Below are positions 44,051 to 56,089 of a stretch of DNA of 64,000 nt, piece by piece. Source of the DNA: Angiostrongylus vasorum (lineage: Eukaryota; Nematoda; Chromadorea; Rhabditida; Metastrongylidae); assembly GCA_018806985.1 (NCBI GenBank), contig JADANN010000352.1:1-64000 (forward strand), in the 5' to 3' direction. The position numbers and the translations under genes were made by a program. Below the pieces are notes generated by a model, which saw nothing but the letters and a program-made list of their open reading frames with translations, searched no databases and had not been told where the DNA came from. Numbering within the stretch: the stretch's first letter is position 1; every line of letters starts with the position of its first letter.

Positions 44051-45339
44051 CTTATCTCATCACCGTCTAATTTAATGAACACCACGACCAAAAAGTCTCT
44101 TAACTACCATGAGAAATAAGCTTGAACGTGGTGGTGTTTGATGTGTTGCTGCAGCTCTCGACGGCTTTTGGGCGAGAGTGAAAAAATCATCACAGTCAGG
44201 GAAAGAAGGCTTTCTCCGTAATGAGCTTCTCAAAAAACAAAGACGAGCATTGTTTTAAAAGGAAAAAAAGAACACTATTGGTTCAGATTTATTAACGAAT
44301 TGTGAACGTTTGGAAGAAATGGTTTCAAAATAAAAGGCTTGTGTATAGAAGTGGTATAGTGATGTCTTTTACCCCATAGCACCCGATGTTGATCTTTTCA
44401 TAACTGCCAATGCCTTTTCGATAATTAGATTAGTCAAGAAGTTGAGAACTTGGTGCTGTTATAGAATAGGCCTTGCTCTATCGTTTTCGACGTACAAGCA
44501 ATTCTTTTGAAACATTGCTTCGATTTCATTTGTGTTTGAGGTTCAAATTCAAGAAAAGATGCATTCGAAAACTGTATTTTCACAACTTCCAAAGTAAGCT
44601 CGGGAACGGAAAACTTAAGGACACATTGTGGTGAGCCACCCACCCTTCTGTCTTTTAGGAATACCATCACTGTTCAATCGCATTTCTGGTTGAAATACGA
44701 ACAGTGTCGAAGAAAAGTGGAAAAGATGCATTCCAAAGTGTTCTAGAAAATCAGGATTCTCTCATTGTGAAAACCCTTGCAGTTGTCGACAATCTGGACC
44801 TGAAAATTCTGGCCGCCTTTTTTTCCAATTCAGAAACTTCACAATGAATCGAGAGATGTTTGTTTAAAATTGAATGGTTCCTTTATTTTTGGTCATGTGC
44901 GATTGCTGACAATGCACCTTGTTTGTTATGTGCCACATAAACGACTAGACATCTGGCACTTTACTACCACAAATACATATAAAAGCAGTCTACAGTTCCT
45001 TATCATGCGAGAAGTTTCAAACAGGTTAGTCACGAGGCTACGTAGCGTTAATTTAAAATTGAATTGCTAATTGACTCAGATTCCATCATTGCCTCTGCTG
45101 TCACTGTCTTTCACCTATAATTCGAATGTGTACGCTAAACTCTATCTCTATTGAGTGCATATATTTAATCCTCCCCTTTGGTAAATTTGATCGCTGACAA
45201 TTTTGAGAAGCTTATCACGTGTTCGCACTGTTTTTTAAAGATATGGTAACAATGCAATAGGGAAAATAGGATCTGTCTCCGATTTGAGAAAGCTACTTCG
45301 CCGAAGGTGTTTATTTCATACTTCACAAAACAGTGAATA

Positions 45340-45778
45340 GAACTACAATGATGCTAAGTTAATTGCAAAACTCCGGATTGCAGGCGTCCGCAGTGGGGGA
45401 TCAAACACGTTATTACCCCTTCATTGGCTAATGCGTTCACCACCACACCATGTGGGTTTTTCGTTTCGTGATTCTCTCTGCCGTGTTTTTCCAATAGGTT
45501 CAATGCCGATTTGTGCTCTCCAGATCGATCCGTTGACGTGTGATTGCTGATGGTAACTATAGGTCAAAAGCACGGCTGAGAGAAAGGCTGAACGAAAGAC
45601 CCGCTTGGTGTGGTGGTGAACGCGTTAGCCAATGAAGGGATAATAACGTGTTCGATCCCCACCGCGGACATCTGAGGTCCAGAGTTTTGCAAATATCTCG
45701 GCATCATTGTAGTTATATTTCACATCATAACCTGCCATGAAATAGAATAGGCACTAAATAATAAGTGACTAAAGTTAG
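45340..45778. repeat. Two SINE-A copies, head to head
   Basis: A reverse copy (45,340-45,498) meets a forward copy (45,499-45,778). Both retain the A-box and B-box regions ('gcgttcaccaccacaccatg' reversed; 'tggtgtggtggtgaacgcgt' and 'cgtgttcgatccccaccgcg' forward). The pair could form a large imperfect stem. Confidence 0.75.
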
Positions 45779-46209
45779 ACAAAAAATGATCTAGGCGTCT
45801 GCGGTAGATTTGGGATAGAGATATCCTTAGCGAAAGGATATAAGGAAGTCTCTGGTGCAGTGAAAAGTGGCTTTGAGAGCTTCTTAATCATATAGACCTC
45901 TAAAGTGTTTCTACGCGAAAAAAAATTGTAAAAGTCACTTTTTTATTTAATTGCATGAACCGATAACTCAAAAGGAGGAGGATAAAGCGTGGATTGTCAT
46001 TCGTCATTCTCAAGGCGCTAATCAACAAGTGGTTCGAGATCTTTGTTCTCATTTGCATGGCACGACTCCTTTCTTAATGCATGAAATTAACGCATATACC
46101 GACACTATGACGACGCAGGGAATGTGGTGAGACAGATGGAGGAAGTAGAGCCAAATATTCCTGAAATATTTTTCAAACCGACTTTCATTAAAGCTCGGCA
46201 AAAATAATC

Positions 46210-46785
46210 AATACCTTTTTCGATTATGTAAACAAACACGAGGTTAATGAAAATATTTATTCGGTTAACTTTCCGACGTCTTCTTCTTCCTCAGAGCAGG
46301 ATTGAGCCGAACTGATGATCCACAGCTGGTCGTCCTCGCTAAATGGGTGTTCGTTGTCCCATCGAGTGGAATCCAACTAAGTGGAGCTCCAATAGAATCT
46401 CACTAGTCGGTGCGTTCTTATAGTGGGCGGGTGTGGAAATACTGCCGCCATTCAATATGATCTGTATTCTATGTGTTAGCCAATATAATACCGATTGCTG
46501 CATGATGCATTGCTGCCAATAATGCAGATCATGCTGAATGGCGTCAGTGGAAGAACATCTACGCGGTATAATAAGGCAATGTCGAGTGAGACTGTTCATT
46601 CGACTGGTACACCTCTTCATTGAATTCGACTCGATGAGACAACGTACATCCACACTGCGAGGACGACTAGCTGTGGACCATCGACTCGGATCAAACCGGA
46701 TCTGAAGAAGACGAAGACGTCGAAACATTAGCTGAATAAATCCTTTTATAAACCTCGTGTTTGCTTATTTGTCGAAAAAGGTATT
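46210..46785. mobile_element. Fold-back element with ~90-bp inverted ends
   Basis: The left end ('aatacctttttcga', 'aaacaaacacgaggtt', 'ccgacgtcttc') matches the reverse complement of the right end ('aatacctttttcgac', 'aagcaaacacgaggttt', 'tcgacgtcttc') over about 90 bp with scattered changes. The unpaired interior (about 46,320-46,690) has a 129-codon minus-strand frame that overlaps the inverted ends and shows no recognised domain. No transposase is visible, so it is probably non-autonomous. Confidence 0.65.
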
Positions 46786-47514
46786 CTTGAATAGATTAGT
46801 CTGTTAAACATCCAGTTAGGCTCTTTGATGTTCAGAGTTTCAGCATCCAAATAGAGACAACACTACTGGTAATGGGAAAAATTGAAGAGATAGATGTGAA
46901 GGCAAGCACAGACTTGGTTCTTGAGGAACCTAAGGTACCACGAAGAATGAATTGGAAAGTTCTTTGGCTGCCCAGAGTAATCTGTCCTGATTCTCAAACA
47001 ACAGTATTAATCATTTGTTCTGAAGAATAGTAACGATATACGTTAAAGCATTCAAATTTGATTGACAAAAAAAAACTCGCTGCGGGAATTCAGGAAAGGC
47101 CAGACAAGGTGTCCCATCTTGTCATACGATGCAAGGATGAATGCAAGTGGTTCTCGAAAATAGGTGAGTATCAATGCAATGTGATGGAGATGTCAGAAGA
47201 TAGATGACTAACCTCTGAAACGCTGAGGCAGCAAAAAACCTACCCATATTCGAAGAAGCTTAAAATGAGAAGGCATTTAAAGCAAAAGATGTTTTCCCTA
47301 ACAATCACTCATTCATTTTTTCCATTACAACTAAAACAGGTACAAAATTGCAGGATTAACCCAAGAGGATGGAATTTCAAGTAGGTCGATGTTAAATAAC
47401 AAACTACTTGCAACAAATCGTTGCTATATTGAACGGTTTAAAACCGCGTGTAGTACACATTTTAGAGGTGCGCTGCAATAAACACGTAGTTGAAATCACA
47501 ATGTTAACTTTTTA

Positions 47515-48512
47515 CCACAAGATTGCTGAGATACTTACAAAACTCGGGACTGCAGGTGTCTGCGGTGGAGAACGAACGCGCTATTGTCTTTTCCGGGGAG
47601 TAACGCGTTTACCATCACAACATGCGGGTCCTTCGTTTCGCCTGTCTCTCAGCTAGTTCTATTCTATAGAGCTTACATTTCGCAACATACCCTGGCATTA
47701 AAAAAGGGCAGGCAGTAAATAAAAAGGTTAAGATTGTAATTACAACTAGAGCCTCAGTTTAACTGGGGTCATGGCCGATTTAGGACTCCCAGATCAATCC
47801 CGCTGATAGGTGATTGCTGACGGCAAAAGATCGATAAAACTAGCTGAGAGACAAGCGAAACGAGGGACCCGCATGGTATGGTGGTGAACGTGTTACCACC
47901 CGGATAAGACAATTGCGCGTTCGTTCTCCATCGCAGACACCTGCTGTCCGGAGTTTTGCAAATATCTCGGCAATCTTTGGTTGTATTTCGCTTAATACCC
48001 TGCCATAAAAAATTGTAGAATGCAGAAAATAAGAAGTAAAACATTGTTAACTTTTTTATTTGTTGCCTACCACAAATTTTTTATGGTAAGACATTATTCG
48101 AAATACAACACACTGGTGTTGAGATATTTGCAAAACTCCGGACCCCAAGTGCCTGCTGTGGAAAACGAAGGTTTTAATAACCTTTCCGACAGCTAACGCA
48201 TTCACCACCACACCGAACGGGTCCTTCGTTTTGCCTGCTTCTGAGCTAGTTTTCTATCGATCAGTGCCATCAACAATCATCCGTCAACGGGATTGATCTG
48301 GGCAGCCCAAATCGGCATTGAACCTAGTTAAGATGAGGCTGTAGTTGAAATAGTTGAAGTCACATCGTTAACTTTTTATTTGCTGCAACAAACGAAAGAC
48401 TAGTATGGTGTGGTGGTGAGCGCGTTAGCCCCGAGAAAGGATAATAGTGCCTTCTTTCCTCACCGCAGACATCTGCGGTGCGGAGTTTTACAAATATCTC
48501 AGCACCATTAAA
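47515..48512. repeat. Cluster of four alternating SINE-A copies
   Basis: Reverse (47,515-47,660), forward (47,690-48,042), reverse (48,045-48,345) and forward (48,385-48,512). Each has the tRNA-like core. Copies two and three meet tail to tail at 'gttaacttttttatttgttg'. This forms two adjacent imperfect palindromes in about 1 kb. Confidence 0.75.
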
Positions 48513-48581
48513 GGTTTTAGAATTTCCGCGTAGGTTCGATCCCCCGTTCAAGGGTTTGTCTCTTCCTTTTACGGCTGCTGA

Positions 48582-48806
48582 ATGCTGGCCGTGTATATTC
48601 TCCTTGGAGTCCTTGGATCATCGCTCTACGATGTTCGCGGACCGTCACCGCGGCGCAAGCAAACTTTATGGATGGAAATGGTTGGAGCTCTTCCGTTGCC
48701 TATCTGGTGCCCATTCACCAACCCCGGAAAGACAGGCTGCACTGGGTCGGGCAGAGTCTCGCAGATACTGTGGTTAAAACATTTAGGTTTGCTGAAATCT
48801 GCTTAG
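48582..48806 (+). CDS. Candidate small secreted protein, unknown
   Basis: A 74-codon ATG ORF in a locally GC-rich stretch. Residues 1-18 are hydrophobic with signal-peptide character (MLAVYILLGVLGSSLY). A basic patch (PRRKQ) follows, then a Trp/Pro-rich tail with Cys at about 43 and 53. The opposite strand is also open over most of the segment, so the coding strand cannot be decided with confidence. A B-box-like 'taggttcgatccccc' lies about 45 bp upstream, so the stretch may instead belong to another repeat. It is not recognised. Confidence 0.3.
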   Translation: MLAVYILLGVLGSSLYDVRGPSPRRKQTLWMEMVGALPLPIWCPFTNPGKTGCTGSGRVSQILWLKHLGLLKSA

Positions 48807-49339
48807 AAAAGGTGTGTGAAAGAGTTTTCGTGTCATCTAACTAGCAATTCAGTAGTATTTTTGCATAAAATAGGAATACGCAATAAAACGATTTCAATAA
48901 ACCCAAAAAATCAATAAAAAAGACTACATGGATAGGAATTTTTTCAAACATTACCTTCATAAGGGTTATCATACTGGTCAAAAGAGGGAAAGTGACGGCT
49001 CCCCAGGTGGGCAATTATAAAAGGACAAAAACGCTCATGTACTTGTACCATGAGAGTACATTTCACTATTTCACCTCATAGTATCGCAACTCTCATTTCG
49101 CCACCAAATTTCCATTCCGTTTTTTTAATGGTTCATATTATCTCACTAAAACTGTTCTTGTTTCATGTTTATATTTTTGACAAAAAAAGACAAGTGTCCA
49201 TAACTTGTTCAACGCGAAATTAAGAATCTACCAGCTTCTTTATGTGAACTTAGATCAGCTTTTTTTCATATACCAGTCAAAGTCATAGGAATGGGTCTTC
49301 TTAGATCATTGCTGAATAATCGACCACGGTGCTTCGACA

Positions 49340-49655
49340 CTGCTCTAGGGTTCACCAATCCTTTCCTCCCTCCGGGGTCGGGAATTTGCTACCGGGCTTG
49401 TCTGGTAACAGTTCGCTCCCTCTAATCCACCTGAACATACCTTAGCACTGCTATCCCAGGACTCTAAGGAGAATCAGCTCGACCAGCATTCAATCACATT
49501 CACAAGGAAGAAAAAAACCCTCGGAAGGCAGCCGAAGCTACAAGCGAAGAAGTTCGATGACCTTGTTGGCTAATCGATGCGAGGAAGCGAATTCGATACA
49601 CGAAGTGATAGAATCCAGGTAGTAGATGTGAACATGGGTCGTGTAATAAAAGTGC
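49340..49655 (+). repeat. SINE-B-like head with alternative 3' body
   Basis: 'cctttcctccctccggggtc' and 'ggcttgtctggtaac' match the SINE-B body. The sequence then continues into the other 3' body ('cgaccagcattcaatcacat', 'aggcagccgaagctacaag', 'atgggtcgtgtaataaaa'). This is the clearest evidence that the two bodies belong to alternative forms of one SINE lineage. Confidence 0.6.
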
Positions 49656-49820
49656 TGAATAATTCCTCTTCTTGTCATTTAGTACAATTTACATTTTTTT
49701 TCTAGTTCTCTCTTCTGTGAACGGTCAAGAGAAACTTATTTTCGTTTTCACTATCGTCTTCTGCTTACAGTGTTCGTTCTACATCCACAATGGACAACAG
49801 GAAGAAATACGTGGGGAGTT

Positions 49821-52049
49821 ACGTGGATTTCACTTCTGATTCTTTTCACCAGATTTTGTTTTGCAATTGCTTGCACACCAATTCCACATGAACAAGGTAT
49901 CGAATAGGGTCTGCTTTCCCCAAACACATGCTACATATAATGAGAGAAAACCTATTTTGCGAACAGATGAATCTTCTCCTCATGTGATGGATGTTCACTG
50001 ATGTTGAACTACCTTGTTCAATGAGTGATTCGCTTGTAGAACCTCATAAGCTTAGAAGAATTTCAAGCTTTTCCATTCTAAATCCCTTTTAACATCACAT
50101 CAAATACGGAATCAACCCTGAATTTACAGGGAAAGAAGACACTATGTGTCGCAGGGGCTCTCGTCGATCCACACCACTGCTGCCCTTAGTGACGTTTTAG
50201 GGGAAAGCAGTAGTGAGACTACCTAGAAACATTGAAGAGAAACAAGTAACTCGCCATACATCTTGTCAATACATCGTGCATTGAGGATTTTCGCTTAATC
50301 TTAGGTCGTAAGGGAAATCACTGAAAAAATCACAGCAACGTGTTCATAACACCCTTTGGAGAAGTTTTTTGCATCGCACCAACAAAACCCAAACAGTACT
50401 TCCTACCATCGATCTTCAAGGTCTACCACTGCTCATATATCTCTAGTTCTGGTAGGAAAAACAAATAAAAATAGTGAAAAACTACCCCTTCGGTATGCCT
50501 TAGACAAAAACAAGAAGAACAATTCAGAGAGAAATCTGACCATCACTATTACCAACTTCACCCTACCGGTACAAATGGCATTCGGTGAGTCATCATCAGT
50601 ATTACTAGAAGTTCCTTATCTTTCAAGCAGCGAGCAGAAAGCAAAGACGTTCACGCAGAATCTAGTCTCCAATGCAGTGAGTGATCAGCCGTTTTGAAAA
50701 AAATTGGATTCGCCTTTGTGAAAGAACAGTACGACTCTATAACAAACTTTTTGAGGTGCGCGACGTTCTCGAGGAAGATGGACTGGACAAGGCTCTTCCA
50801 GATGCTGTGGCAAAAGCGATTACACATGAAATAACTGCTGAGATCAACTATCTACCACTTAGATGCGCGGCAGTACTAGTTAATCCATTGCCGAGTAATC
50901 AACTACAACGTGAGTTTTGGTCCTTTTTTGCCTAACGTTCCTCTTCCGAACACTGTGATTTCTATTTAATGATCTCGGCATAATTGTGTTCGCGAAGACA
51001 TTATGTTCAAAATTACCTCTACCTATGACTGTTACACAGGTCAATTCGTTGCCAATGTGTTAAAATATGTCCATTACATGTTGGTTTACACATATATATT
51101 CGTACTGAGAAAATGGGAAAGACCCGGGCGGAAAGCAAAAATTAGGTGGAAATAAAAAAAGAAATGAAATAAAAGAGACCAAAACTAAAAATAAACAAAC
51201 AAACAGCAACTAATTTGCAAAAACTCGTATCTCAGGCCAGATTCGAACCAGCGATTAGCCTTTCCGGGGCCTGGGGTAAAAATGGCTGAGCGGAAGGCAA
51301 AACAAGGACTTCGGAGGTGCAGTGGACACCATGTTAGCCAACGGAAAAGGTATTCTCAGGTTTGAATCTGGCTGGGACGCCGGGTTTTGCAAATCTTTCA
51401 GCACCATTTTGGTTGCTTGTCTCATAATACCCTGTCGTGAAAAATTGCAATAGGCAGTAGCAAAAAGTTAAAGCATGACGATCAATTTATTTTAATAAAT
51501 TGGATTTAAAGGAAATAAGTAGTAAAACGAAAGGAAGCTACTGGAATACAAATCAATATGTGAATTTTGTTGAACAATTCCGTAATGATAAAATTGTGTT
51601 CACAGTCGGAAATTTGCTGGCATAAACTCCCTAGACGTTGTTAAGATCTGTTGCCCTTCTACCGAATAATATTTACATATTTAAAATATTTCAGCTTCCG
51701 TTGGCGATAACAAGAAAGAAAGCTGCCTTATCTTCGGAAATACGGTGAAAAGTATATGCCCTCATTTGAATAAGACGATGCCCCAAACATGCCAGTCTGT
51801 GGGAGGAACTGCTGCAACACCGGTACCGAGTCAATACTTGACCATTAATGTAACAATGAGGGTTAGAAGCTTTAACAAAGGTTAGAAGGACTTTTTATAG
51901 TTACCAATTCCTTAAATTAACAGGTTCTTAACACTGCTATGGCCAGCTGGAGTCTGTCGCGTTGGCGGACCTTACTCAGCAAAATTCCTAGGCGTTTATC
52001 TTCGAGCTATGGAACGAACTTCAGCTGGGCAACTGTCAGTGTTAGCTAA
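49821..52049 (+). CDS. Secreted protein paralog 1, start codon altered
   Basis: Five exons: 49,821-49,896; 50,528-50,676; 50,756-50,909; 51,695-51,861; 51,924-52,049 (223 codons plus TAA). Exon lengths and phases equal those of the copy at 57,067-61,362, and exon 4 is about 61% identical (34 of 56 residues by hand count). The N-terminus is a hydrophobic signal-like segment ending ...FAIACTP. Conserved features: Cys at 18, 112, 137, 148 and 159, and sequons NLT and NFT. The codon aligned with the paralog's ATG is ACG, and no in-frame ATG exists between the upstream TAG (about 49,678) and exon 1. All other splice sites and the frame are intact. It may start at ACG, use an unseen upstream exon, carry a sequence error or be newly silenced. 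Exon 3 uses a non-pyrimidine acceptor (TTTTTGAG) shared in style with the paralog. Extracellular location is inferred; function unknown. Confidence 0.72.
51225..51478 (+). repeat. Diverged SINE-A within intron 3 of paralog 1
   Basis: A box 'ggaggtgcagtggacaccat', B box 'caggtttgaatctggctggg' and the usual 3' blocks ('caaatctttcagcaccattt', 'aggcagtagcaaaaagtta'). A short reverse fragment precedes it from about 51,215. Confidence 0.65.
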
Positions 52050-52494
52050 AGCACCAGACTACGTCATTACTTGCAGTTCAACAAAAAGAATTGCGGACTT
52101 AGCTTTCAGGACTTTGTTTTATTACTTTGTACTTCCAAAATGAATCGATTTTGTGAGCGTCCACAGATCACTGATTATCACAACAGATCTTTTTTTATTG
52201 TATATATGAAATCGAACCCATGTTAGACAAATCCGTGAACAAGAAATTATATAGTGCTTCTGGAACACTAAAAAGCTTCGTAAAAGTGGCAACACACTGA
52301 TATGCATGCCAAGTGGTACAAAAAAACGGCTAAAAATTCATAGAAACCTTCGAAACTCAACAACGGTCCAAGCAAAAGCATATTCAACGAGAACGTAGAG
52401 GAAAGAAATTATCCGAAACGGAAAGCAGAGAAGCTCACAAATCTTGTTTTCTGAGGTGCGTAATTGCTTGCAATCTGCAAATGGTCGACATAAA

Positions 52495-52765
52495 AAGGAT
52501 AAAGCCTTCAGCGCTGATCAATCCCTAAGGGATGCGCTATGCACTAGACTTCACTAAGCATCGTTTGGAGGCGATTGAATGCATATCCGGCCTTCATAAT
52601 GACTCGCGGTGGCTTATCGATGTATCGAACCACTGCTGCTATCCTTCCAGACAAGTTTGGTAGCAACTTCCCTGACCCCGGAGGGATGGAAGGGATTGGT
52701 GGGCCATGGGCGGCGGGGATCGATTCCACGTGTGTGCTTAAGGACGCCTACGACCACTCCGCCAC
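52495..52765 (-). repeat. SINE-B copy, reverse orientation
   Basis: On the + strand: 'gatcaatccctaagggatgc', 'cgatgtatcgaaccactgct', 'ggagggatggaagg', 'gcggggatcgattccacgtg' (B box reversed) and 'cactccgccacac' (A box reversed). Open frames of 60-70 codons on both strands derive from it. Confidence 0.8.
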
Positions 52766-54289
52766 ACTCGCCCTGTGTTCGACTTAATCCTCTCAATACC
52801 AACCTTTGCCTAACCTAAGCATGGATAATCATTGGTATATTGATAAGCTCACACGAAGTTGCAACAAATCATCGCAGCTCTGAAGAATGCGATAAGAGTG
52901 AAACGTTAACCAATAATGGTTGATAACTAAATCGCGATAGCTTATCCATAGGCCAGGATATAATCCTGTTAATAAGATTAATGCAAAAAACTGAATTTGC
53001 ATGCACAAAATCTTAAAACAGGCCGAAGACATACCTTCCATTTATTGTTAACAAATCTTCAATGATATAGACGAAATAGAGCGATTTTATGCAAAGTTTT
53101 CGTCAAGATTCTTATGGATTCATCGAAGAGGTGACATCTAGAGGTGGTTTATTCTTCCATCTGAACGCCGTTCTTGTGGCGACATGGAATTTCTTCAAAT
53201 ATTCATAATTACGACCTTCTTCACTCTAGAAGCGTGGTACCATAACACTGTTAAGGATATTAGCTATCTGTTGTATGTGAAAACAACGGCGACCATCCTG
53301 ATAATCCTATTATAATGTTAAGAGTAGCTGATTTATTTTAGGGTCCTCTTAATGGGAACTTTCACAGTAGTTTTTCCGTGAACGTCGCCTAAAGAATACG
53401 ATGGCTGATTATAACATATTTCTTCGAGATAAGTTAGTTTTCGGGAAAGATATATACTGTGGACAGAGACACAGCAAAAGCGGTATAAATTCTGTACGGT
53501 TGAACATCAGCAAAAATAGTGTTGGATAGGATTTTACGTATCAAGCAGTCATTCAAATGACATGACGCTACACCTGCCCTCAAGACTGGGTGGCTTCTTG
53601 ATAAACATATAAGGGGCTCTTATTATACAAGTTATAAGTAGCAGATAATGTTTCGGTGAACTTAGCTTTCCTCAGAGCATGAAAAGATCAAGTTAACTGC
53701 AATGTAGGTCGCTAAATACCTCACAATCGCCAGTGAAAAAACCATGAAACCGAGATTTCAACAGCATCGGAAACAAGACAGCTTCTTCACACATTCATCT
53801 CTTTCTATAAGGCTTTCACTGAGTATTCCACGTAAAGACGAACTTTATAGGGCTTACATGGATGAGTAACGAGCCTCTTTCACTTTGAAACATCAATCTG
53901 ATATATCTTGTGGGATCACAGGTAATAATGAGGCATCTTCCTTGTGATTCATTTCTAGATTCTTCCAATTTACTTAGAATGCTTCGATGTGGTAACTTGA
54001 ATGCTCTTTCATAAGATCTCAGAGTGGTCGGTCTATTTCGCCAATATGTTCCTCCCTCATGCTTTACAAGAGATCAGATTCATGTTCTCGAACTTCATGC
54101 AAACACCATATCTTTCTTTAGGGCGTACTATGCAGTTTTACGTTGGACATTCACGAGCATAGAAGCGGTTACGAATTATATGGTGTCTTAGAGCGCTGGA
54201 TAGTATTACAGTTACTGTAGTCAAGTTCAACTCTTTATACATGCGTGAATATAAACAACCAAATATATAAACAGCGTTTCCATCAGGGA

Positions 54290-54505
54290 ACCTAGCTAGA
54301 GTAAAGCAATACCAGGATCCACCACCGTCCTGGTATCAAAGTCGCATGATGGCAAATCTACCTCTGATCCACAATGGCTACGACTGCCTGTAGTGGTGGA
54401 AGACGTGCGGCAGACTTTGGCTAGGTTGACCTTCCGAAAAACGGACTTCACGCTGGGGGCCGGCACAACTAGTGAGGACGAGTGCTTCAAGTATCAAGTA
54501 TTAAG
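54290..54505 (+). repeat. Interspersed repeat family C
   Basis: 'gatccaccaccgtcctggta', 'cctctgatccacaatgg' and 'cagactttggctagg' match the reverse complement of 24,395-24,620. 'caactagtgaggacgag' and 'caagtatcaagtattaag' match 2,385-2,415. This copy bridges the other two. Confidence 0.65.
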
Positions 54506-56089
54506 CAAGTATGTAAACAACAAGATTCTGAAGAAATCAATGAGGAAAGGTTATTCAGAGAGCAACTAGTTACATCAGCAATAAAAGAGAAGCTTCTGTA
54601 ATGGGACGATTAGATTGGATGCGGAACAAGTCATATATCATGTGCAAAGCATGCTAGGAGAATTGGGTTTCTAACGCAATAGTAACTCTCTTGTTACTAC
54701 TCTAAAGTGGATAGTTCCTGATAAATTTTCGGAATTGTGTGGTGTGAAACTGTCACCAGCTATGGCCCTGAAATGTTCGGGTGGCCAAAAGTGATGGATT
54801 TCGTAATGTATTAGAAGTAGCCGTAGCGTAGAAAACAGTGTAAAACTAATATGGGAGGAACTGACCCCACTAGAAACGCTCTCCATTTTTTTGTCTAGTG
54901 AAGCACTAAATAATTTTGAAAATAGTAACTTCTTTGGAATCACAACATTCTTGAAAGCAAAGAGCGTCGTTGAACTTTTGTGGTGTACCACATCAACAAT
55001 TTAGTACTAGATAAGGGGTACTATCAACTCCACTCTGTACTAATTAATCCGATACCAACGGCTTCTATGGACTGTGTATTCTAAATATGTTTCAAACAAT
55101 GTTAAGTACAACTTTCTTGAGATCTCTGTTGAGAGCCGATTGCACTGATATGAGAGTTTTTTAAAGAAAAATCCATACACGGACCCGTTAACCTCCATGA
55201 ATGCTGCTTGCAAATAACGAATCGAGATGAGGAACTGGCCAAGCCAACACATACTATGAAGACATCACTGTAATAATTGTAAGGACAGATAACCTTACAA
55301 GGGTCCAAGAACGCGTAGATAAAATGATCTAATCTATGAATAAATCTGTCTTTTATTCACATATTTCATTTTTTTGGAAGTGGAGAAATTTCTTTGACGT
55401 ACCAGTACTACTATACAGATATTGGAGCACTTGCACATCAATATCGGCAGAGGAATGGATGTTCCCTTCGTGCTATAAATGGGGACATTCTGCCCAAATA
55501 CATTAAATCTAAAGGCGTTTGCATAAAAAACTGGGACACACTCGGCATCATACAATCATGCGTGTTACATTTGATGAAGTAGTTCAAGGGAATTGAAATT
55601 TAGCATAGAAGAAGAAAACATTTATTGATTTCTGATTTAAGGAGGATTTTTGTAAAAGGATGTTTGCAATGTCAATATCGTTTTAGTAAGTCGGTTTTAA
55701 TAGATCTTGGGAATGAATAGAATGTGAATACTGTGGAATATGCCTGAGAAACAACCACAATGAAAAATCAACCAGCGATCTGTTTGTGGAAATTGATTTA
55801 AAGCTCCTCATCAGTACGTTTCAAATATCGTCATCGTGTGAGGGACTACGCCCAATTGGTGGAGACTCTATGTTGTCACCTCACTAGGTGGTCGGAACGA
55901 GGAATAATACAGAACTAAGAGTGAAAATACGCTTGTCCTGTTGGAGTACACGTTTTACAATCGATACCACAGCGATATTAACAATAACATCGTAGCTTCA
56001 GCCGAACCAGATTTACATTCCCTTTCATGTTGATACCATTAAACGGTCTACCAATTTTGCGTCTCTGACTTTGTCTCTATTGCCCCTCT

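Larger units (their letters stand above)
32362..49820. other. Repeat-dense intergenic block
   Basis: No gene beyond weak candidates. It contains most of the repeats of the window: SINE-A and SINE-B copies, families C and D, one TIR element, one fold-back element and a split SINE. Weak coding candidates are a 36-nt phase-0 exon-like segment (40,566-40,601), a 47-codon Lys/Glu-rich ORF (41,222-41,365) and a GC-rich ORF (48,582-48,806). Sections such as 33,480-34,090, 34,200-35,690, 37,860-38,570, 42,250-43,660, 44,060-45,330, 45,780-46,200 and 46,790-47,500 show nothing I can assign. Confidence 0.5.
52050..56089. other. Spacer between the secreted-protein paralogs
   Basis: This holds a reverse SINE-B (52,495-52,765), family D fragments (about 52,845-52,920 and 53,640-53,700) and repeat C (54,290-54,505). 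The remainder (52,060-52,490, 52,930-53,630, 53,700-54,280, 54,510-56,089) shows no supported gene, and no canonical AATAAA follows the paralog 1 stop codon closely. Confidence 0.5.

Noticed and set aside
46339..46728. 129-codon ORF on the - strand
   Set aside because: It lies inside the fold-back element and overlaps its inverted ends; no recognisable protein domain.
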